Of a stretch of 64,000 nucleotides of DNA, positions 1-18,498 are shown piece by piece (within the stretch, counting starts at the first letter, position 1; each line of letters starts with the position of its first letter). Source of the DNA: Oryzias latipes. Taxonomy: Eukaryota > Chordata > Actinopteri > Beloniformes > Adrianichthyidae. The stretch lies in contig NC_019879.2 of NCBI RefSeq assembly GCF_002234675.1, forward strand, positions 16,992,464-17,056,463, given 5' to 3'. The notes below the pieces were generated by a model. It was not told the origin of the DNA. It searched no databases and worked only from the letters and a program-made list of their open reading frames with translations. A program made the position numbers and the translations under genes.

Positions 1-2970
1 TGTTTGGCATCTGTTCTGTTGTTTTTTGTTTTCTGCATGATGTCTTTTTTTTAACATTCTGTTCAACCATGTTCCATTGCTATCATGACTCAGCAATCTT
101 TTGAGGGTGTGTGGCGAAACATACTGGGCAGTGATGGTTTCTGGTCTTCCTAGTGCCCATCCACCATGACGCTCATCTTTGGAGAAAGTCTCTGTGTACA
201 CAACAAGATGCGATTTCAGACGTGTCCACAAACTCTCCCCAAGCCCACACACACCCCTGCACAATGGCAGTGGCGTCATCCAGATTCCTGTGCTTCCCCA
301 GACTTAATGCCCAGTCAACATCCACTCACCACACCCTGCAGAGAGGGTCTTCATCATGCTGAGGCTAGTATTGAAGGGTCGCTAGAACAGCACCATTTAT
401 TTAGAGTTTCTAAAAAAATGTTTGTTGGTGGTGAAAAACAAAAAAAATGGATAAAGCGAAAACATGTTAGAGGATTTTCCCATCCTGAAATAATTGGTGG
501 ATTCTTTATTACTGTATTACTGTATTACCGGTATTTTAAAAAGCTACGTTTTTTTTTCCAAAAATCTGCTGTGGGCCTAATGATCCAAAACACCTATATG
601 GATTAATTCTGGTTGTGCTTAATGATGTTGACACAATTCTAGAGATACACAGCAGTCTGTCAAAATGTTTGGTTGGGTGTTATTGTGAATACGCCAATGT
701 AGCTGACGTCTAGCAGTATTAAAAAGTGTGTTTTTTATGTTTTATTAATGAAGCTTTGGCGCAATTTCAATAAATGATATCTACCTCATCTCAATACCTC
801 ACAGTGCTCATCAATTAAGCCATCCCTCTAAACCAATAGCAAAAAACCCTGCCTTCTTTTTTTCAGCCAATCACAATCTTATTTCTGCCTCTAAATCCCT
901 CTACATTCTAGACAGTTTTGCCGGCCTTCCTCCACCTCATTCTCCACCTGGACCAATCCTGTGTCGTGGACTGGCCTCAACCACCATTAGGCTCTGGCGT
1001 TTATCCATCTATGGTTCGAGCTCATCCCACCAGGATAAATATGTCATCTGGTCATAGCCTATCCGGCAAAATACTGTGGACTATTTCATGCACATTTCTG
1101 TATCACAAATAAATCTTCATTTGCTTTCCTAAGATTTCGCCTTATTGAAATAAGGTTGGTAGTTTTGCATCACCACAGCAATGTTTGTTTTAGCGGTCTC
1201 ATTCAGGTTTTTTACATGTTGCAAGTGAGGTTGCCAGTTACAAGTATTCTGATTGTGCTAAGACTTCTGATGTTGCAAACATGTAGCGTGTTACAAACAA
1301 GTTTTACAGTTGCTGTAAATGCACTTAATAAAGTCGGATTGACTGATGGACTTATCTCTGACTCTTTTGTCTCGTTTAATACATCGAACAGTTCGGCGCA
1401 TCTTATAAATGACATAAACTCTAAAATAATCCTATAAAAAAGCCTATGTCTTATTCTGTAAAACATCACGTCAACAATTTTATCAAATACTAAGATCACA
1501 TGTATGAAATATGTTGTGACTTGAATATAAACTTAAATGTTGTTCCAGTTTTTAACCTCCCAGATTTTTTTTTATTCATTAACTTTACTGAGAAAGGGAC
1601 AATACATATTAATGAACATTAAAACAAATGTTAATATGCCAGATTATAACCCCAGACTAATTTACATCTTGAGTCCCTTGGCATGTTATTGTTCAAGTAA
1701 ATAAAACAGAGTTTAAGACAAAGACAGTACATAGTAAATATATCAAACATATTTAACATGACATCAATTCGTCTTCCGCGAGAAACAATCCCACACTATA
1801 ACCAACCCCCTTATTTTTTTATTTTATTTTTTTGCTTTCTCATCCCTAAAGTCCCAGTTTAGCTTCCGTTGACTGCCTGTCAGTTCTAATAATCTCAGGT
1901 TAGTGGAAACTAAAAAAGTAGTAAAGTAAAGACAGATTAAAAAACTATCCATTGAGGCATTGTTTTACCAATGAGGGGATTCCTGCTACTCATGCACAAA
2001 ACATTTGGGCTCGACCATCTGGAGAATGTAACACATCTGTGCAATGCCATTCCAGGGGAACTTATACAAATCTGCTTCAATTAGTACTGTTTTTCTAATG
2101 TTCTGTCACAAATTAGATTAGTTTCTTGTTTCATTTAATTCAACTTAGTGTACTAGTGTGTTTCTAACAGTTACAGGCTTCCGCACCAATGATGAAATGC
2201 TATTTGTCTCTTTTATTCCTTGTCAATAAAGTTTGGTCCAGAATGTTTCAACATAGACCTGCAGAATTTCAAACAGCTCCTGCAAAAAAAAAAAAAAAAA
2301 AGAACTCAAATCACAACAAATCAGAATGTGCTGTACTTGTATGTGCTGTATGTGTGCGTATACTTACATGGAGGCGAGAGCGCTTGTCTTTTTGTTATAA
2401 CAAGTGCTGACCCACTTTCTCAGCTTCACATCACCTGCCAGCAGCAGGCAGCTGCATAGACTCCTCCACAGTTCTGCACACAAAGAGCAAGTCACTGAAA
2501 CGTGACTGTTTGAAGCTTGACGTCGAGAAGTGTGAGCCGCCACAGGAATTTGCTGTCAGAGCAGGTGTGGACGTGGATGCTTTCTTTGGCTCTGCACCTT
2601 CTAACAGCTTTGGGCTTTTCTCTAGCAGGTGTTGGTCAGCAGCAAATAAAAAAATATTTTCCAACATTTTTTTCTCACCTCTCTCTGAAAAGTAAAAACA
2701 TAAAATTTCGCAAACACAAGAAATTGTGGCTGCACCTTCGTCAATATAAATGCCTCTGATGGTGACAGAAAGGGCTTTGTGCAGTAAAGGTTGATAGTCC
2801 TGAATTCATTTTTCACTTTTTTGTCTTCGTGTATTTAAGTGTGTATAACTGCATGTGTGTATTTCATTTAGCAAATCCATGCTGTGATACTATGTGCATG
2901 AATGGGAAAAAATATTTAAAAAAAACAGGAATTATGTAAAATATTAAAATATTTTTGAAATGTTAGATTT
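1..2970. other. intergenic, no gene recognised
   Basis: AT-rich DNA with only short open frames, none resembling a known protein. The longest (166-606, 146 codons) has no domain and low-complexity composition. A 17-18 base A run near 2285 could be a retrotransposon tail, but no body is recognisable next to it. I see no RNA gene here. Confidence 0.6.
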
Positions 2971-2978
2971 AAATGTAT

Positions 2979-3283
2979 GGGCTGCATGGTGGTGAAGTGG
3001 TTAGCACTCTCCTCAGAACCAGAAGGCTCTGGTTTGAATCCCAGCTGGGACTTTTCTGTGTAGAGTATGCATGTTCTCCCCATGCATGTGTACGTTTTCA
3101 CTTCCTCCCAAAGTCCAAAAGGATTCTTCATAGATTAATCAGTGTCTCTAAATCATGGCTTAGGTCTTTCTTTGTGTGGCCCGCCTGTAACAGACTGGTA
3201 AACTGTCAAGGGCGGATCCCGCCTTTACCCAACAGTAGCTCCAACGACCCCAAAAAAGGGGATTTAGTAAATGTATGGCGACA
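2979..3283 (+). repeat. tRNA-derived SINE, full length
   Basis: The head starts GGGCTGCATGGTGGTGAAG and has an RNA polymerase III B-box-like GGTTTGAATCC at 3031-3041. It continues with the stretch around GCATGTTCTCCCCATGCATG and ends in the CCAACGACCCC-type tail common to fish tRNA-SINEs. The octamer AAATGTAT precedes it (2971-2978) and recurs at 4881-4888, after the Tc1 element, which fits a target-site duplication later split by the Tc1 insertion. The tRNA-like head is not a functional tRNA gene. Confidence 0.8.
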
Positions 3284-3285
3284 TA

Positions 3286-3488
3286 CAGTGGTGGACAAAA
3301 TTGTTGGTACTCCTCAGTTAAAGAAAGAAAGTCCACAATGCTCACTGAAATGACTTGAAACATTCAAACAATACATTAAAATTTATTGAAAATTAAATAA
3401 TCTAAATCAACCCTTACTTTTGAGTTGTTGATTAACAGAATTATTAAAAAAAACTAATGAAATAGGGCTGGACATAAATGATGGTACC
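3286..3488 (+). repeat. Tc1 left terminal inverted repeat
   Basis: About 203 bases matching the inverse of 4666-4879, with a few substitutions and small length differences in A/T runs. Its inner end lies at a GGTACC site (3483-3488) that also bounds the other arm. Such long arms resemble the IR/DR class of fish Tc1 elements, in which the transposase binds sites near each arm end. Confidence 0.85.
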
Positions 3489-3537
3489 CATAACTTAATA
3501 TTTTGTTGCACAACCTTTCATAGGCAATCACTGAAAT

Positions 3538-4501
<964 letters not shown>

Positions 4502-4665
4502 GTTCAGTGTGGTACACACCTTTTCCCCAAACAGCAACGTGACTATTTGTCTCCCTTTAAACAGGCAGACTGATTATGGGTTAGAAAAAAGCTGTGATGT
4601 CAATGAAAGGACATACCTGAGTTCATTAAGACCCCCTGGGCAATTAGTTCTCAGTCTTTTATGGA

Positions 4666-4879
4666 GGTACCATCATTTTTGTCCAGCCCTATTTCATTAG
4701 TTTTTTTTTTTTTTAATAATTCTGTTAATCAACAACTCATAAGTAATGGCTGATTTAGATTATTTAATTTTCAATAAATTTTAATGTAGTGTTACTTTTG
4801 AACGTTTTAAGTCATTTCAATGAGCATTTTGGACTTTCTTTCTTTAACTGAGGGGTACCAAAAATTTCGTCCACCACTG
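4666..4879 (-). repeat. Tc1 right terminal inverted repeat
   Basis: About 214 bases, inverse match of the left arm, from GGTACC at 4666-4671 to the outer CCACCACTG end at 4879. It contains a longer T run than the left arm. The two arms remain very similar, suggesting a fairly recent insertion. Confidence 0.85.
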
Positions 4880-4889
4880 TAAATGTATC

Positions 4890-6425
4890 TGGAACAGAAT
4901 TATTTCTGTTTTTTCTTTTTTTTCATACAAAAACCCAATGTTTCTGTTAAAAATTGGTCCGTGTTGGTTTTCTCAAGTTACGAAAAGTTCAGTTCTTGGT
5001 TTTCCTGCAACAAATGAAAAGCCAAAAATAATGAATCTGCACTGACAGAAACACAGTCACAAATGAGAATTCTTCCTATAAAAGGAATGCAAGAGTTTAG
5101 TTGCTTCCCTTCATCCTGAAAGAAAAATGTTAAAGATTTCTCAAGAAGATGCGTGAAAATCACATGAATTTATGAATGCAAGTGATGCACAGACTTACTA
5201 TAACTTGTAATATTATAGATAAACGTACATGATAATCAAGTCAAGTCAAAATAAGTAGAACTGTGTGGTCAAACCCACATTAATATATCCTTATAAAAAT
5301 ATCACTTTGTGAAGAGCTGGTATTGTTTCCTCCAGAAAACATAATCAAAATGCACAACAGAAATTAGAAATTCAATAATCAGATAGCTGAAGATTAACAA
5401 GATTAATGTACCACCTTTTTGTGTTCTTATTGTATCTGTGACTCTGTCTTTTATTTTTTCCTGTTATATGTTTCCTGCCTAGGGACTATGGACGCAAATT
5501 CATTAATGTGCACTGTCCCTATTGAATAAAGCTTTAATAAATAAATTAACAGAGGAAAACCCTTTGAAAACTGAGAAAAGAAATGTAGCAAAAGAAGTGA
5601 GGAGGGAATGGTTTCTGCTGCAGACTTGTAAAAGCATGGTTGTTGTGGAAAATATTTTGGAGTAAAAAAACTAAAACGTTTCTCACAAGGTTACCACAAA
5701 ATTGTGGTAACCTTTCCTTTCCCCAGGAGACCTCACACTGACTGCAGCCATTCACCGAACAAACCAGGGTCAGAAAAACACAAACATCTCAGCCTCATTT
5801 TGCTGAGATCAAGCAGACACTTTCTACCAGTTTTCTATGTTTTCCTGTGCATCTGTATGACAGCTGAAGCACTTTCTGCCATGTTTGCTCAGCTTGCAAT
5901 CATATAAAAGTCTATATTTCTGGTCTACGGCCTACATTTCTTGTCTGAGTTTTTTTCTAACACTGATAGTCTCAGAGGACACTTTAATTAGTTCACATGA
6001 ACCGACTGTCAGACAGATTTTTAGATTTTTGTCAAAGAAAAATGAAAAAATTATTGTATTTCTGTCTTTTAAGAAGTGTTTTTTTTTTCTGTACAGTGAC
6101 GTTTTGGTTTAGGAATAAAACTTGAATAGAGATTAAATTTCTAGAAGGAGACCATAAAATTATCTCAATTAAACTTTTATGTAATGTTATTGAAAGCTAG
6201 AATCATCTGACATAAGTTAGCAAATCATTACAGAAAAAAAGAAACGTATGCCAATAGTCCAGCATGACGCTGGTTATGTAATGGTGCGGGGCATTGAACT
6301 TGAATGAGATCCTAGGACAATAACTTTAGTTGACTGTTTAAGATGGAAAATTTTCCAATGTGGGTGAAACAATTATGCATGTAGACTTAAACAAGATGTC
6401 TTCATAGTCATGAAAAAGTGACCTT
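4890..6425. other. intergenic, no gene recognised
   Basis: AT-rich sequence without a convincing coding region. Around 5470-5555 a stretch with AATAAAGCTTTAATAAATAAA resembles the 3' tail of a non-LTR retrotransposon, but no coding part is attached. Confidence 0.45.
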
Positions 6426-6427
6426 CT

Positions 6428-6560
6428 CAATCCATCCATCCATTTTCTTAACCTGCTATTTTCCTTTCGGGGTCACGGGGTTGCCAGAGCCTGTCCTGAA
6501 TACTGTTGGATTAAAGGTGGGGTACACCCAGAACAGGTCACCAGTATGTCGCAGGGCACC
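6428..6560 (-). repeat. SINE 3' fragment, inverted
   Basis: On the minus strand this reads as the tail of the tRNA-derived SINE seen at 2979 (region around GGTGTACCCC and the CCCCGTGACCCCGAAAGG-like end), followed by an ATGGATGGATGG-type terminus. The tRNA-like head is absent, so this is a 5'-truncated copy. Confidence 0.6.
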
Positions 6561-6881
6561 TTCTCGCCCCTTAACAGACATTTTTGCTGCCAGATGTGCC
6601 ATTTTTTTTTATCACAGTCATGCAAGTTTGTACAGATTTTTAGACCTTGAACATATCATTTAATAACTGCATATTTTAATATACTTTCAAACATCTTATA
6701 TATAACAATGATTTTAGAAATTAAATAAGTAAATCAAGACAGGTACAAAATAAAATAAAATACTAAATTCTAAAAATAGAACTGTTAAAAATGTGAGATC
6801 TTATTTGGGCATGAACTCCTCATACATGTGCATCATCACATGTGCAAGAACATTAACAAAAATCTGAACACTGCAAAAGAA

Positions 6882-7015
<134 letters not shown>

Positions 7016-9099
7016 TGGTTATTCTAACAGCAACCTTGGCTTCCATTGCACCTACGCAGTGCCACAGGCTTATTGCCTCCATGCAATGGTGCATTCATGC
7101 AGTAATTCCCAGACAAGTTTTGAGTGCATAGAAAAGAACAGTTTTCAGCTGATATCTGTACTGAAAATGTCCTGTTATCTATATTATCGTTTTATCTATA
7201 GACCATCATTATCATAATTACAAGAAATAAAGGATTGAAATATGTGCATTGAGATATGTGCATACATGTCTTTTGAAAATAGTCTTTAGAGCGAAAAAGA
7301 GGAGTGAAAAGTCTCCTGTCAGTGCATGTTGACATGAAACAGACTGAACATGAATGAGCTGCAGTTTGGTGTGTGTACTGCGTTCAGTGACACATGGAGC
7401 TCTGTCTCGCCTGATGGAGGGGCAGGGTCAGCAAATGAAAAGAAAAGCAGCTAGTGTGCTTTGGATGAAATGAATTTGAACCATTTTCCACATAGACCCT
7501 CACTTTGTTCAGGACACACCCTATGGGCCACCATCAAATGTTTCCTTCCTTCTTCCTCTGCCAAACCTCCCTTCTTCTGCAGCTGAATTCATCTCCAACG
7601 TTTTGTATGTTTTCTCTGGGGTCAATCCCTGTTTACCTTCCTCTCCGAGGAGACTCAAGCATGTGTTTGTATTCTACAAGGTGAGTGTTAACCATAATTA
7701 GAGCAGCAGGTCGGAGGTAAACACACCAAAAATCAGACCAAATATTTTCCTCAGGTAACAGAGAGCGGGGTTATTCTGCCGTGATGCTTTGAATATGTTT
7801 TCAACTGCAAATCCTTTACATTTCCCATGTCATATCAGAAGTCGTGTTGCATGTGCAAACTGTTTGTTATTTTTAAATCTTACACCTGTAATTCTGATTT
7901 TTTTTGTATGCATTTTTGTTTCAAACATAGGATAATCTTTGAGTGAAAATCCCAAATTTAGACCAAAAATGTAGGCATTAAACATTAATGTTAACATTAA
8001 ACACCACCAATTTTATTATTTTTATAAAAATACTTGATGCTTGAGATCTCAAAATAATCTTTAAATTCAATAGAAAAAAAACACTTCTGATCATATTCAT
8101 CACAGTTTCATTTTAACATTTACACATGTGAGAAAACAGCTATAAAGAATCAGAATCAGCTTTTTTTATTCAGCAATTACTTTTCACATTCTCATTGAAA
8201 GTCCATTTTAAGTTCCCAATGTATCATCTTCCTGCTTTTGCTTCTTTTTATCTGTCAGCGTCGCTTTCCTTTGTGCGGCTTTTGTTCTTGCAGCACCGAT
8301 ACTCTTGTATCCTGCATCTCAGGTGCTCTCTCCTCCTCTGTCAGGCACAAAGGGACAAAGTAAATCTTTGGGGATGGGGATGGGAAAGAGAAAGCAAGGT
8401 AATGCATCGTTGCAAGCTTATGGTATCCAGAGACATTTGATCTGCAGCTGCAACCTCTGTTGACCTGTGCTGTCTCTCACACATGAAGAAGTCAGTTTCA
8501 TTTAAAAGTCAATGTGGTTGTACCAAACCTATTGGTTGTAAAGACGTTTATTTATTTTTGCAGAACAAGAAGTAATATTAAAAAGCATATTATATTGAAG
8601 ATCAGGGTGTCAAAAACAGCAGTCTTCTATCTGGTTGAGCAGTTTTAATTCTTTTTTTTTTTAATCATCCAACCTCAACAATAGCGTTGCAACAACACTT
8701 GAACTGAAAGGGAAACAAAGAGAATCCCACTCTTCATGTGTTCAGCATAAAAAAACAACAGACTCATCAGTCCCCCACATGAGTCAGATGTTGAGACTGG
8801 CTTTTCCTCTCTCAGCTTGAGGAGTTTGTGTCCTTCCCCAGGCAGGCTATCTGTTTCAGTTGCTAGGAAACCACTTCTATGTCGCTGCCCTGCTTTCACT
8901 CTCAGCAGAAGGCTCAGTCTTCTTGTGAGAAGGGGTGAGTGATGTGAGCTGTGACTGACTCAGAAATGTGCAGACGTCATAATAAGTCAAATAGAAAGTA
9001 TGGCTTTTGCACATTTGTCCTTTTCTTTTTTTTCCCCTAAATTGGTCACATGCTGAAAAGATTATGATGACTTTTGATGCAAACAAGTCTCTGTAATTT
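7016..9099. other. intergenic, no gene recognised
   Basis: No coding sequence found. AGAATCAGAATCAGC near 8149-8165, followed by a T-rich stretch, is the usual boundary of a fish non-LTR retrotransposon tail in inverted orientation. The rest has short unsupported frames only. Confidence 0.45.
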
Positions 9100-9227
9100 G
9101 GAGCAACGTGATGAAGCAAGTGGATTGTTTTGAAAAAATGATATTGAAATTGAAACAAAACTAGAAGGGGCTGCATTTCCAGAAGAAAATGCAAGGTTAA
9201 ATGCTGTACTGCTAAATGAAAGCTGAA

Positions 9228-9960
9228 TTTGCTGAAGAAATGGCTGAACTGTACTGGAAAATCCTGGAATATATTGAAAAGTTCAAGGACCAAAAGTCAT
9301 AGTATGAATAAGCTGAAAACGTGCTGAACATTGTAATAGTAGAATGGATAAAAAAAGGTCAAAAATTGTAGAAACAGTAAACCATGAAAACTGAAATTGT
9401 TGAGGAAATGGCTGAACTGTCCGGGAATTTCTTGAAAGTTAAAGGAACAAAAGTCATAGCAGGAATAAGCTGAAAAAGCTGAACATCATAATAGTAGAAT
9501 GGTTAAGGTAGGTGAAAAACTGTCAAAGAAGTGAAGTGCAATGTATTTTAATGGAGCAAAAATCCTGGAAAATCCTGGAATATCTTAAAAAGTTGAATGA
9601 TTTGAAAAATCAAAAGTCGTAGCTAGAATAAGCTGAAGGAGCTGAACCATTTAATAGTTGAATGGTTAAAAAATTTGAAATGTCCGAATGGGGTCTTGAA
9701 CCGGCGACCTCATGCACCAAAACTTCCCTATGTATTTCAATGGAGCAAAAATCCTGGAAATCCTGGAATATCTTAAGAAGTTGAAGAATTTGAAAAACCA
9801 AAACTCATAGCAAGAATAAGCTGAAAGAGCTGAACATTTTAATAGTTGATTGGTTAAAATAGGTGAAAAAATGTAGAAGTAGTTAAATGGCAAAAATGGC
9901 AGAAGATACTATAATAATATAGAAAGAATAAATTAAAAAAAACAGGAAAACAAAGGGTTG
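9228..9960. repeat. diverged tandem repeat, about 160-190 bp period
   Basis: A unit containing CAAAAGTCATAGC, GAATAAGCTGAAAGAGCTG and TAATAGTTGAATGGTTAAA recurs about four times; the CAAAAGTCAT-like anchor lies near 9291, 9448, 9611 and 9799. Intervening parts repeat CCTGGAATATCTTAA and ATGTATTTCAATGGAGCAAA. One unit contains GGTCTTGAACCGGCGACCTC (9692-9711), which read on the minus strand resembles a polymerase III B box. No protein is encoded. It is likely an interspersed fish repeat with internal tandem structure. Confidence 0.7.
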
Positions 9961-10314
9961 AATGCTTTACAGCATTCCACCAATAATCAAAATTATTATA
10001 TGTTTAATGAAATCATATAGAATGAAGTATTTTTTGTGATTAATATAAATCAAATATACATGGTGCTGACACTTGCACACATTTCCCTGTGTTATGCATG
10101 GTGCCCTGCACAGCTAAAATGAAAAGCTTTTGTTGTAACCCTTGTGCTATCCTAGGCACTTTACCATTGGGAGTTGGGTCATCTAGACCCACTAGACAGT
10201 GCTCTGAACCTTTTTCCTTTACTGATTTATGAACCTCACTGGTGTCCTTGGATTACATGAAATCTTTCCACATTTATCCACCTTTTTCATGGTAGGAATA
10301 ACACGTCAATGTAA

Positions 10315-11138
10315 AGATATTCGCCGACGTTTAACGCCTCGTGACTAAACAAAGGGCACCAATGTGAGTGTGCACACCGACGGGAAAAACGCCACGCGTA
10401 AAAGCGTCATTTTCTAAAAAACGCCTCGGGTTCGTTTTTTTAATTTGACGCGCCGCGTCAAAAACTATACGACCAATGAGAATGGCACTTTTGCACACCT
10501 GTCTGGAGCTTCTGAAGTTACAGTAAAACACAACTTGGGGACGCTCAAACACCAAACTGTCTTGCTGAGCACACATACGTCACGGCGAAGAAGATATACG
10601 CCAAGTACCGTCTACACTGCCGCGAAGAAATAAGACGAAGAAAATGCACTCACTGACGGACATTCTAAAATATCCCCGAAAACGCTCATGATACATTTTC
10701 AGCTCTTGTACCAGTCGATAAAACTCCCCATGTTCTTCTCTTCTCGTAACTATGGGATGTACCCAAAATCGACATCTTTTCCGGCGTCTTTCATCATTCA
10801 ACAGAACTATAATTTCTTCATCGCTGGAACTGGAGCTAGAGCTACTGGTGCTGGAAATATTCATGTTTTCTTTGTTTGATTCTGACAAGCGCGTAAATAC
10901 TTGCTCTCTTCTTCTGAGTGAAAAGTGACTTTAAGAAGCGTAAAGTTGCGCAGCGCCACCTTGTGTTCAGGGTGTTTTTTCTGTTTTACATTAAGCGCCA
11001 TCTATTGTCAGGGAATGAAATTGCATGTTCGCTCAGCTCATCGTCAGCGAAAATCGCCTGGGTGTGAACACAAAAAACGTGTTGAAAAACGCTGGCGAAT
11101 AACGGCTGGCGAATATTCGTCCCGGTGTGTACGGGCCT
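10315..11138 (-). mobile_element. PIF/Harbinger non-autonomous element, 5' end trimmed
   Basis: It lies inside the piggyBac-like MITE between two TAA triplets (10312-10314 and 11139-11141), the 3-bp TWA-type target duplication of Harbinger elements. The right end reads ATTCGTCCCGGTGTGTACGG to GGCCT. Comparison with the copy at 47688-48373 shows that roughly 30 bases of the left inverted repeat are missing here. The minus strand keeps a transposase N-terminal fragment (10580-10888) but no catalytic domain, so movement would need a full-length relative. Confidence 0.78.
10580..10888 (-). pseudogene. Harbinger transposase N-terminal fragment
   Basis: A 102-codon frame beginning MSESNKENMN has a Ser-rich acidic stretch, then RRRKRCRFWVHPI, EFYRLVQELK and RFRGYFRMS. 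This pattern of Arg-rich FWVHPI followed by a Glu-Leu helix and a YFRM motif is the region just before the nuclease domain in HARBI1-like PIF/Harbinger transposases. Everything after the YFRMS motif, including the DDE nuclease, is absent and replaced by unrelated residues. It is a relic carried in a non-autonomous element, not a working gene. Confidence 0.7.
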
Positions 11139-11194
11139 TAAGGGTGGGGTCATCTAAGATAGCAAAAGGGTTAAATGGGAAGTCAACCTCGTAA

Positions 11195-11400
11195 CCCTTG
11201 TGCTATCCAAGGCACTTTAACATTGGGAGTTGGGTCATCTAGACCCCACAAGACAGTGCGCTGAACCTTTTTTCTTCAATGATTTGTGATCTTCACTGGT
11301 GTCCATGGATTACATGAAATCTTTCCACCTTTATCCACCTTTGTCATGGTAGGGAGAACACGTCAATTTAAGGGTGGGGTCATCTAAGATAGCACAAGGG
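11195..11400. mobile_element. piggyBac-like MITE, uninterrupted copy
   Basis: A 206-bp element with ends CCCTTGTGCTATC and GATAGCACAAGGG, 24 bases beyond the interrupted copy that ends at 11170. Left flank is GTAA, right flank TTTT, so a TTAA duplication would have decayed. It gives the pre-insertion structure against which the Harbinger insertion in the neighbouring copy can be read. Confidence 0.68.
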
Positions 11401-11452
11401 TTTTTATAACGTGCATGTACGAAGTGTATGTTCAAAGTCAGACTGGGTGAGT

Positions 11453-11640
11453 GGTCTCTAACCCTGGTCCTCAAGAGCGACTGCCCCACCTGTTTTCAGC
11501 CCTGCCCTATTTTCTCTCAATTAGCTAAATCTGGTGATTCTAGATTTTGATTAGCAGAACACTCTTGATCTAGAAAATCACAAAGAAATAAGGCCCCAAG
11601 TAAAAAGGGCAGCAACTGTACAGAACTAAGGTTTGAGACC
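11453..11640. mobile_element. short inverted-repeat element (hAT-like MITE)
   Basis: It begins GGTCTCTAACCCTGGT and ends with the inverse of GGTCTCAAACCTTAGT, about 16 bp of imperfect terminal inverted repeat. The length of 188 bp and these end sequences resemble common fish hAT-type MITEs. No target duplication is convincing. Confidence 0.5.
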
Positions 11641-17513
<5,873 letters not shown>

Positions 17514-17785
17514 CCCTACATCACCTACCACCCCGTCTCAGCTTTCCTGATGTCCTCACTGAGCCTGGACCCCCCACCCCCGCCTACAAACGCCCCCCCC
17601 TGCCTTGAATCAGCGTTTACAGTGTTGCAGTCTGTGGGACTGACACCTTTTCTATGGACAGTCTGAAACCACGCTGGCTGGAAAACATGGATCCTCACTG
17701 GCTGGAGTGTGAGAATGTGTGTGACAACGTGCCAAACTGGTGTCTTGAACTTTTCATCTGTACTGTAAGAAAAGTGATTTTTGCA

Positions 17786-17791
17786 AATAAA
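17786..17791 (+). promoter_or_regulatory. serp2 polyadenylation signal, proximal candidate
   Basis: AATAAA about 270 bases after the stop codon, in GCAAATAAATGTTAAG. It would give a short 3' UTR. Confidence 0.55.
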
Positions 17792-18033
17792 TGTTAAGCA
17801 TTTGGCCGATATTTATTGCATTTTTTTCTTAAAAACACATCCATTCTTTGGGGTCAGAGCCCCAATTTTGAAGATTTTTTTTTTTTTTGTATTGGTTTTT
17901 CTTTTTTCACAAGTTTTTATTTTTATTCATCCTTTATTGTTTTTAATCATTCTGTCTTTTATTTATTATTGTTCTGCCTTAATTTTTCAGCGTATGTCAA
18001 TGTACAGCACAGTTGTTTTAAATGTGCTTTTTA

Positions 18034-18039
18034 AATAAA
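18034..18039 (+). promoter_or_regulatory. serp2 polyadenylation signal, distal candidate
   Basis: AATAAA in TTTTTAAATAAAGTTTGAC, about 520 bases after the stop codon, followed by a T-rich stretch. Which site is used cannot be told from sequence. Confidence 0.5.
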
Positions 18040-18456
18040 GTTTGACTTGACAAACATTCTTGTATTTTATTGGTAATTGGAAGAGGAGAGCATCATTAAC
18101 CACGAGCCTCTGAATGTGATTCTCTAGCTCCGGCTGTTCTTCAGGTATGTTTGGATCATTTAGGATTCTTTGTATCCAGTATAGTTTTACTGTTTGTTCT
18201 TGGAATGAATCCTTGATAAGCTGCAGGAAAGCCACACTGTTATGTTCTTTTATAACACCTTGTCTGACTGAAAGACTTCAAGGAAGAAGTGTAGATGTGA
18301 CCGTGATAAAATACTTCTATGGCAAGTCAAACATTAGCTGGTAAATTTAGAGTTTTATATAATGAGGTCAACAGGTCACTGCGTAACAAGTCTGATGCCT
18401 AATCCTCAATTCAGGCATCAGTAGATAAATTTAAGTGTTTGAGAGTTTTTTTTAAA

Positions 18457-18498
18457 TATTTATTTAATGGCTTTTGAATAAAAGCCATTAAATAAATA
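18457..18498. repeat. perfect 19-bp hairpin
   Basis: Arms 18457-18475 and 18480-18498 are exact inverse complements, with core AATGGCTTTT / AAAAGCCATT and a GAAT loop. It lies between the 3' ends of the convergent genes serp2 and tsc22d1. It could be a fold-back repeat remnant or a structured RNA if transcribed. Confidence 0.85.

Larger units (their letters stand above)
10139..11170. mobile_element. piggyBac-like MITE, interrupted by a Harbinger insertion
   Basis: Ends are CCCTTGTGCTATC and, inverted, GATAGCAAAAGGG, flanked by GTAA (10135-10138) and TTAA (11171-11174). CCC ends next to a TTAA-like target suggest a piggyBac-type non-autonomous element; assignment is by ends only. Its body matches the copy at 11195-11400, including GAGTTGGGTCATCTAGACCC, but is split by the 10315-11138 element. 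No transposase of its own. Confidence 0.65.

Noticed and set aside
166..606. 146-codon frame at the left edge
   Set aside because: No domain, no splice context, low-complexity C-terminal half; not supported as a gene.
2979..3050. tRNA gene candidate
   Set aside because: The B-box-like motif belongs to the tRNA-derived head of a SINE; no cloverleaf is maintained.
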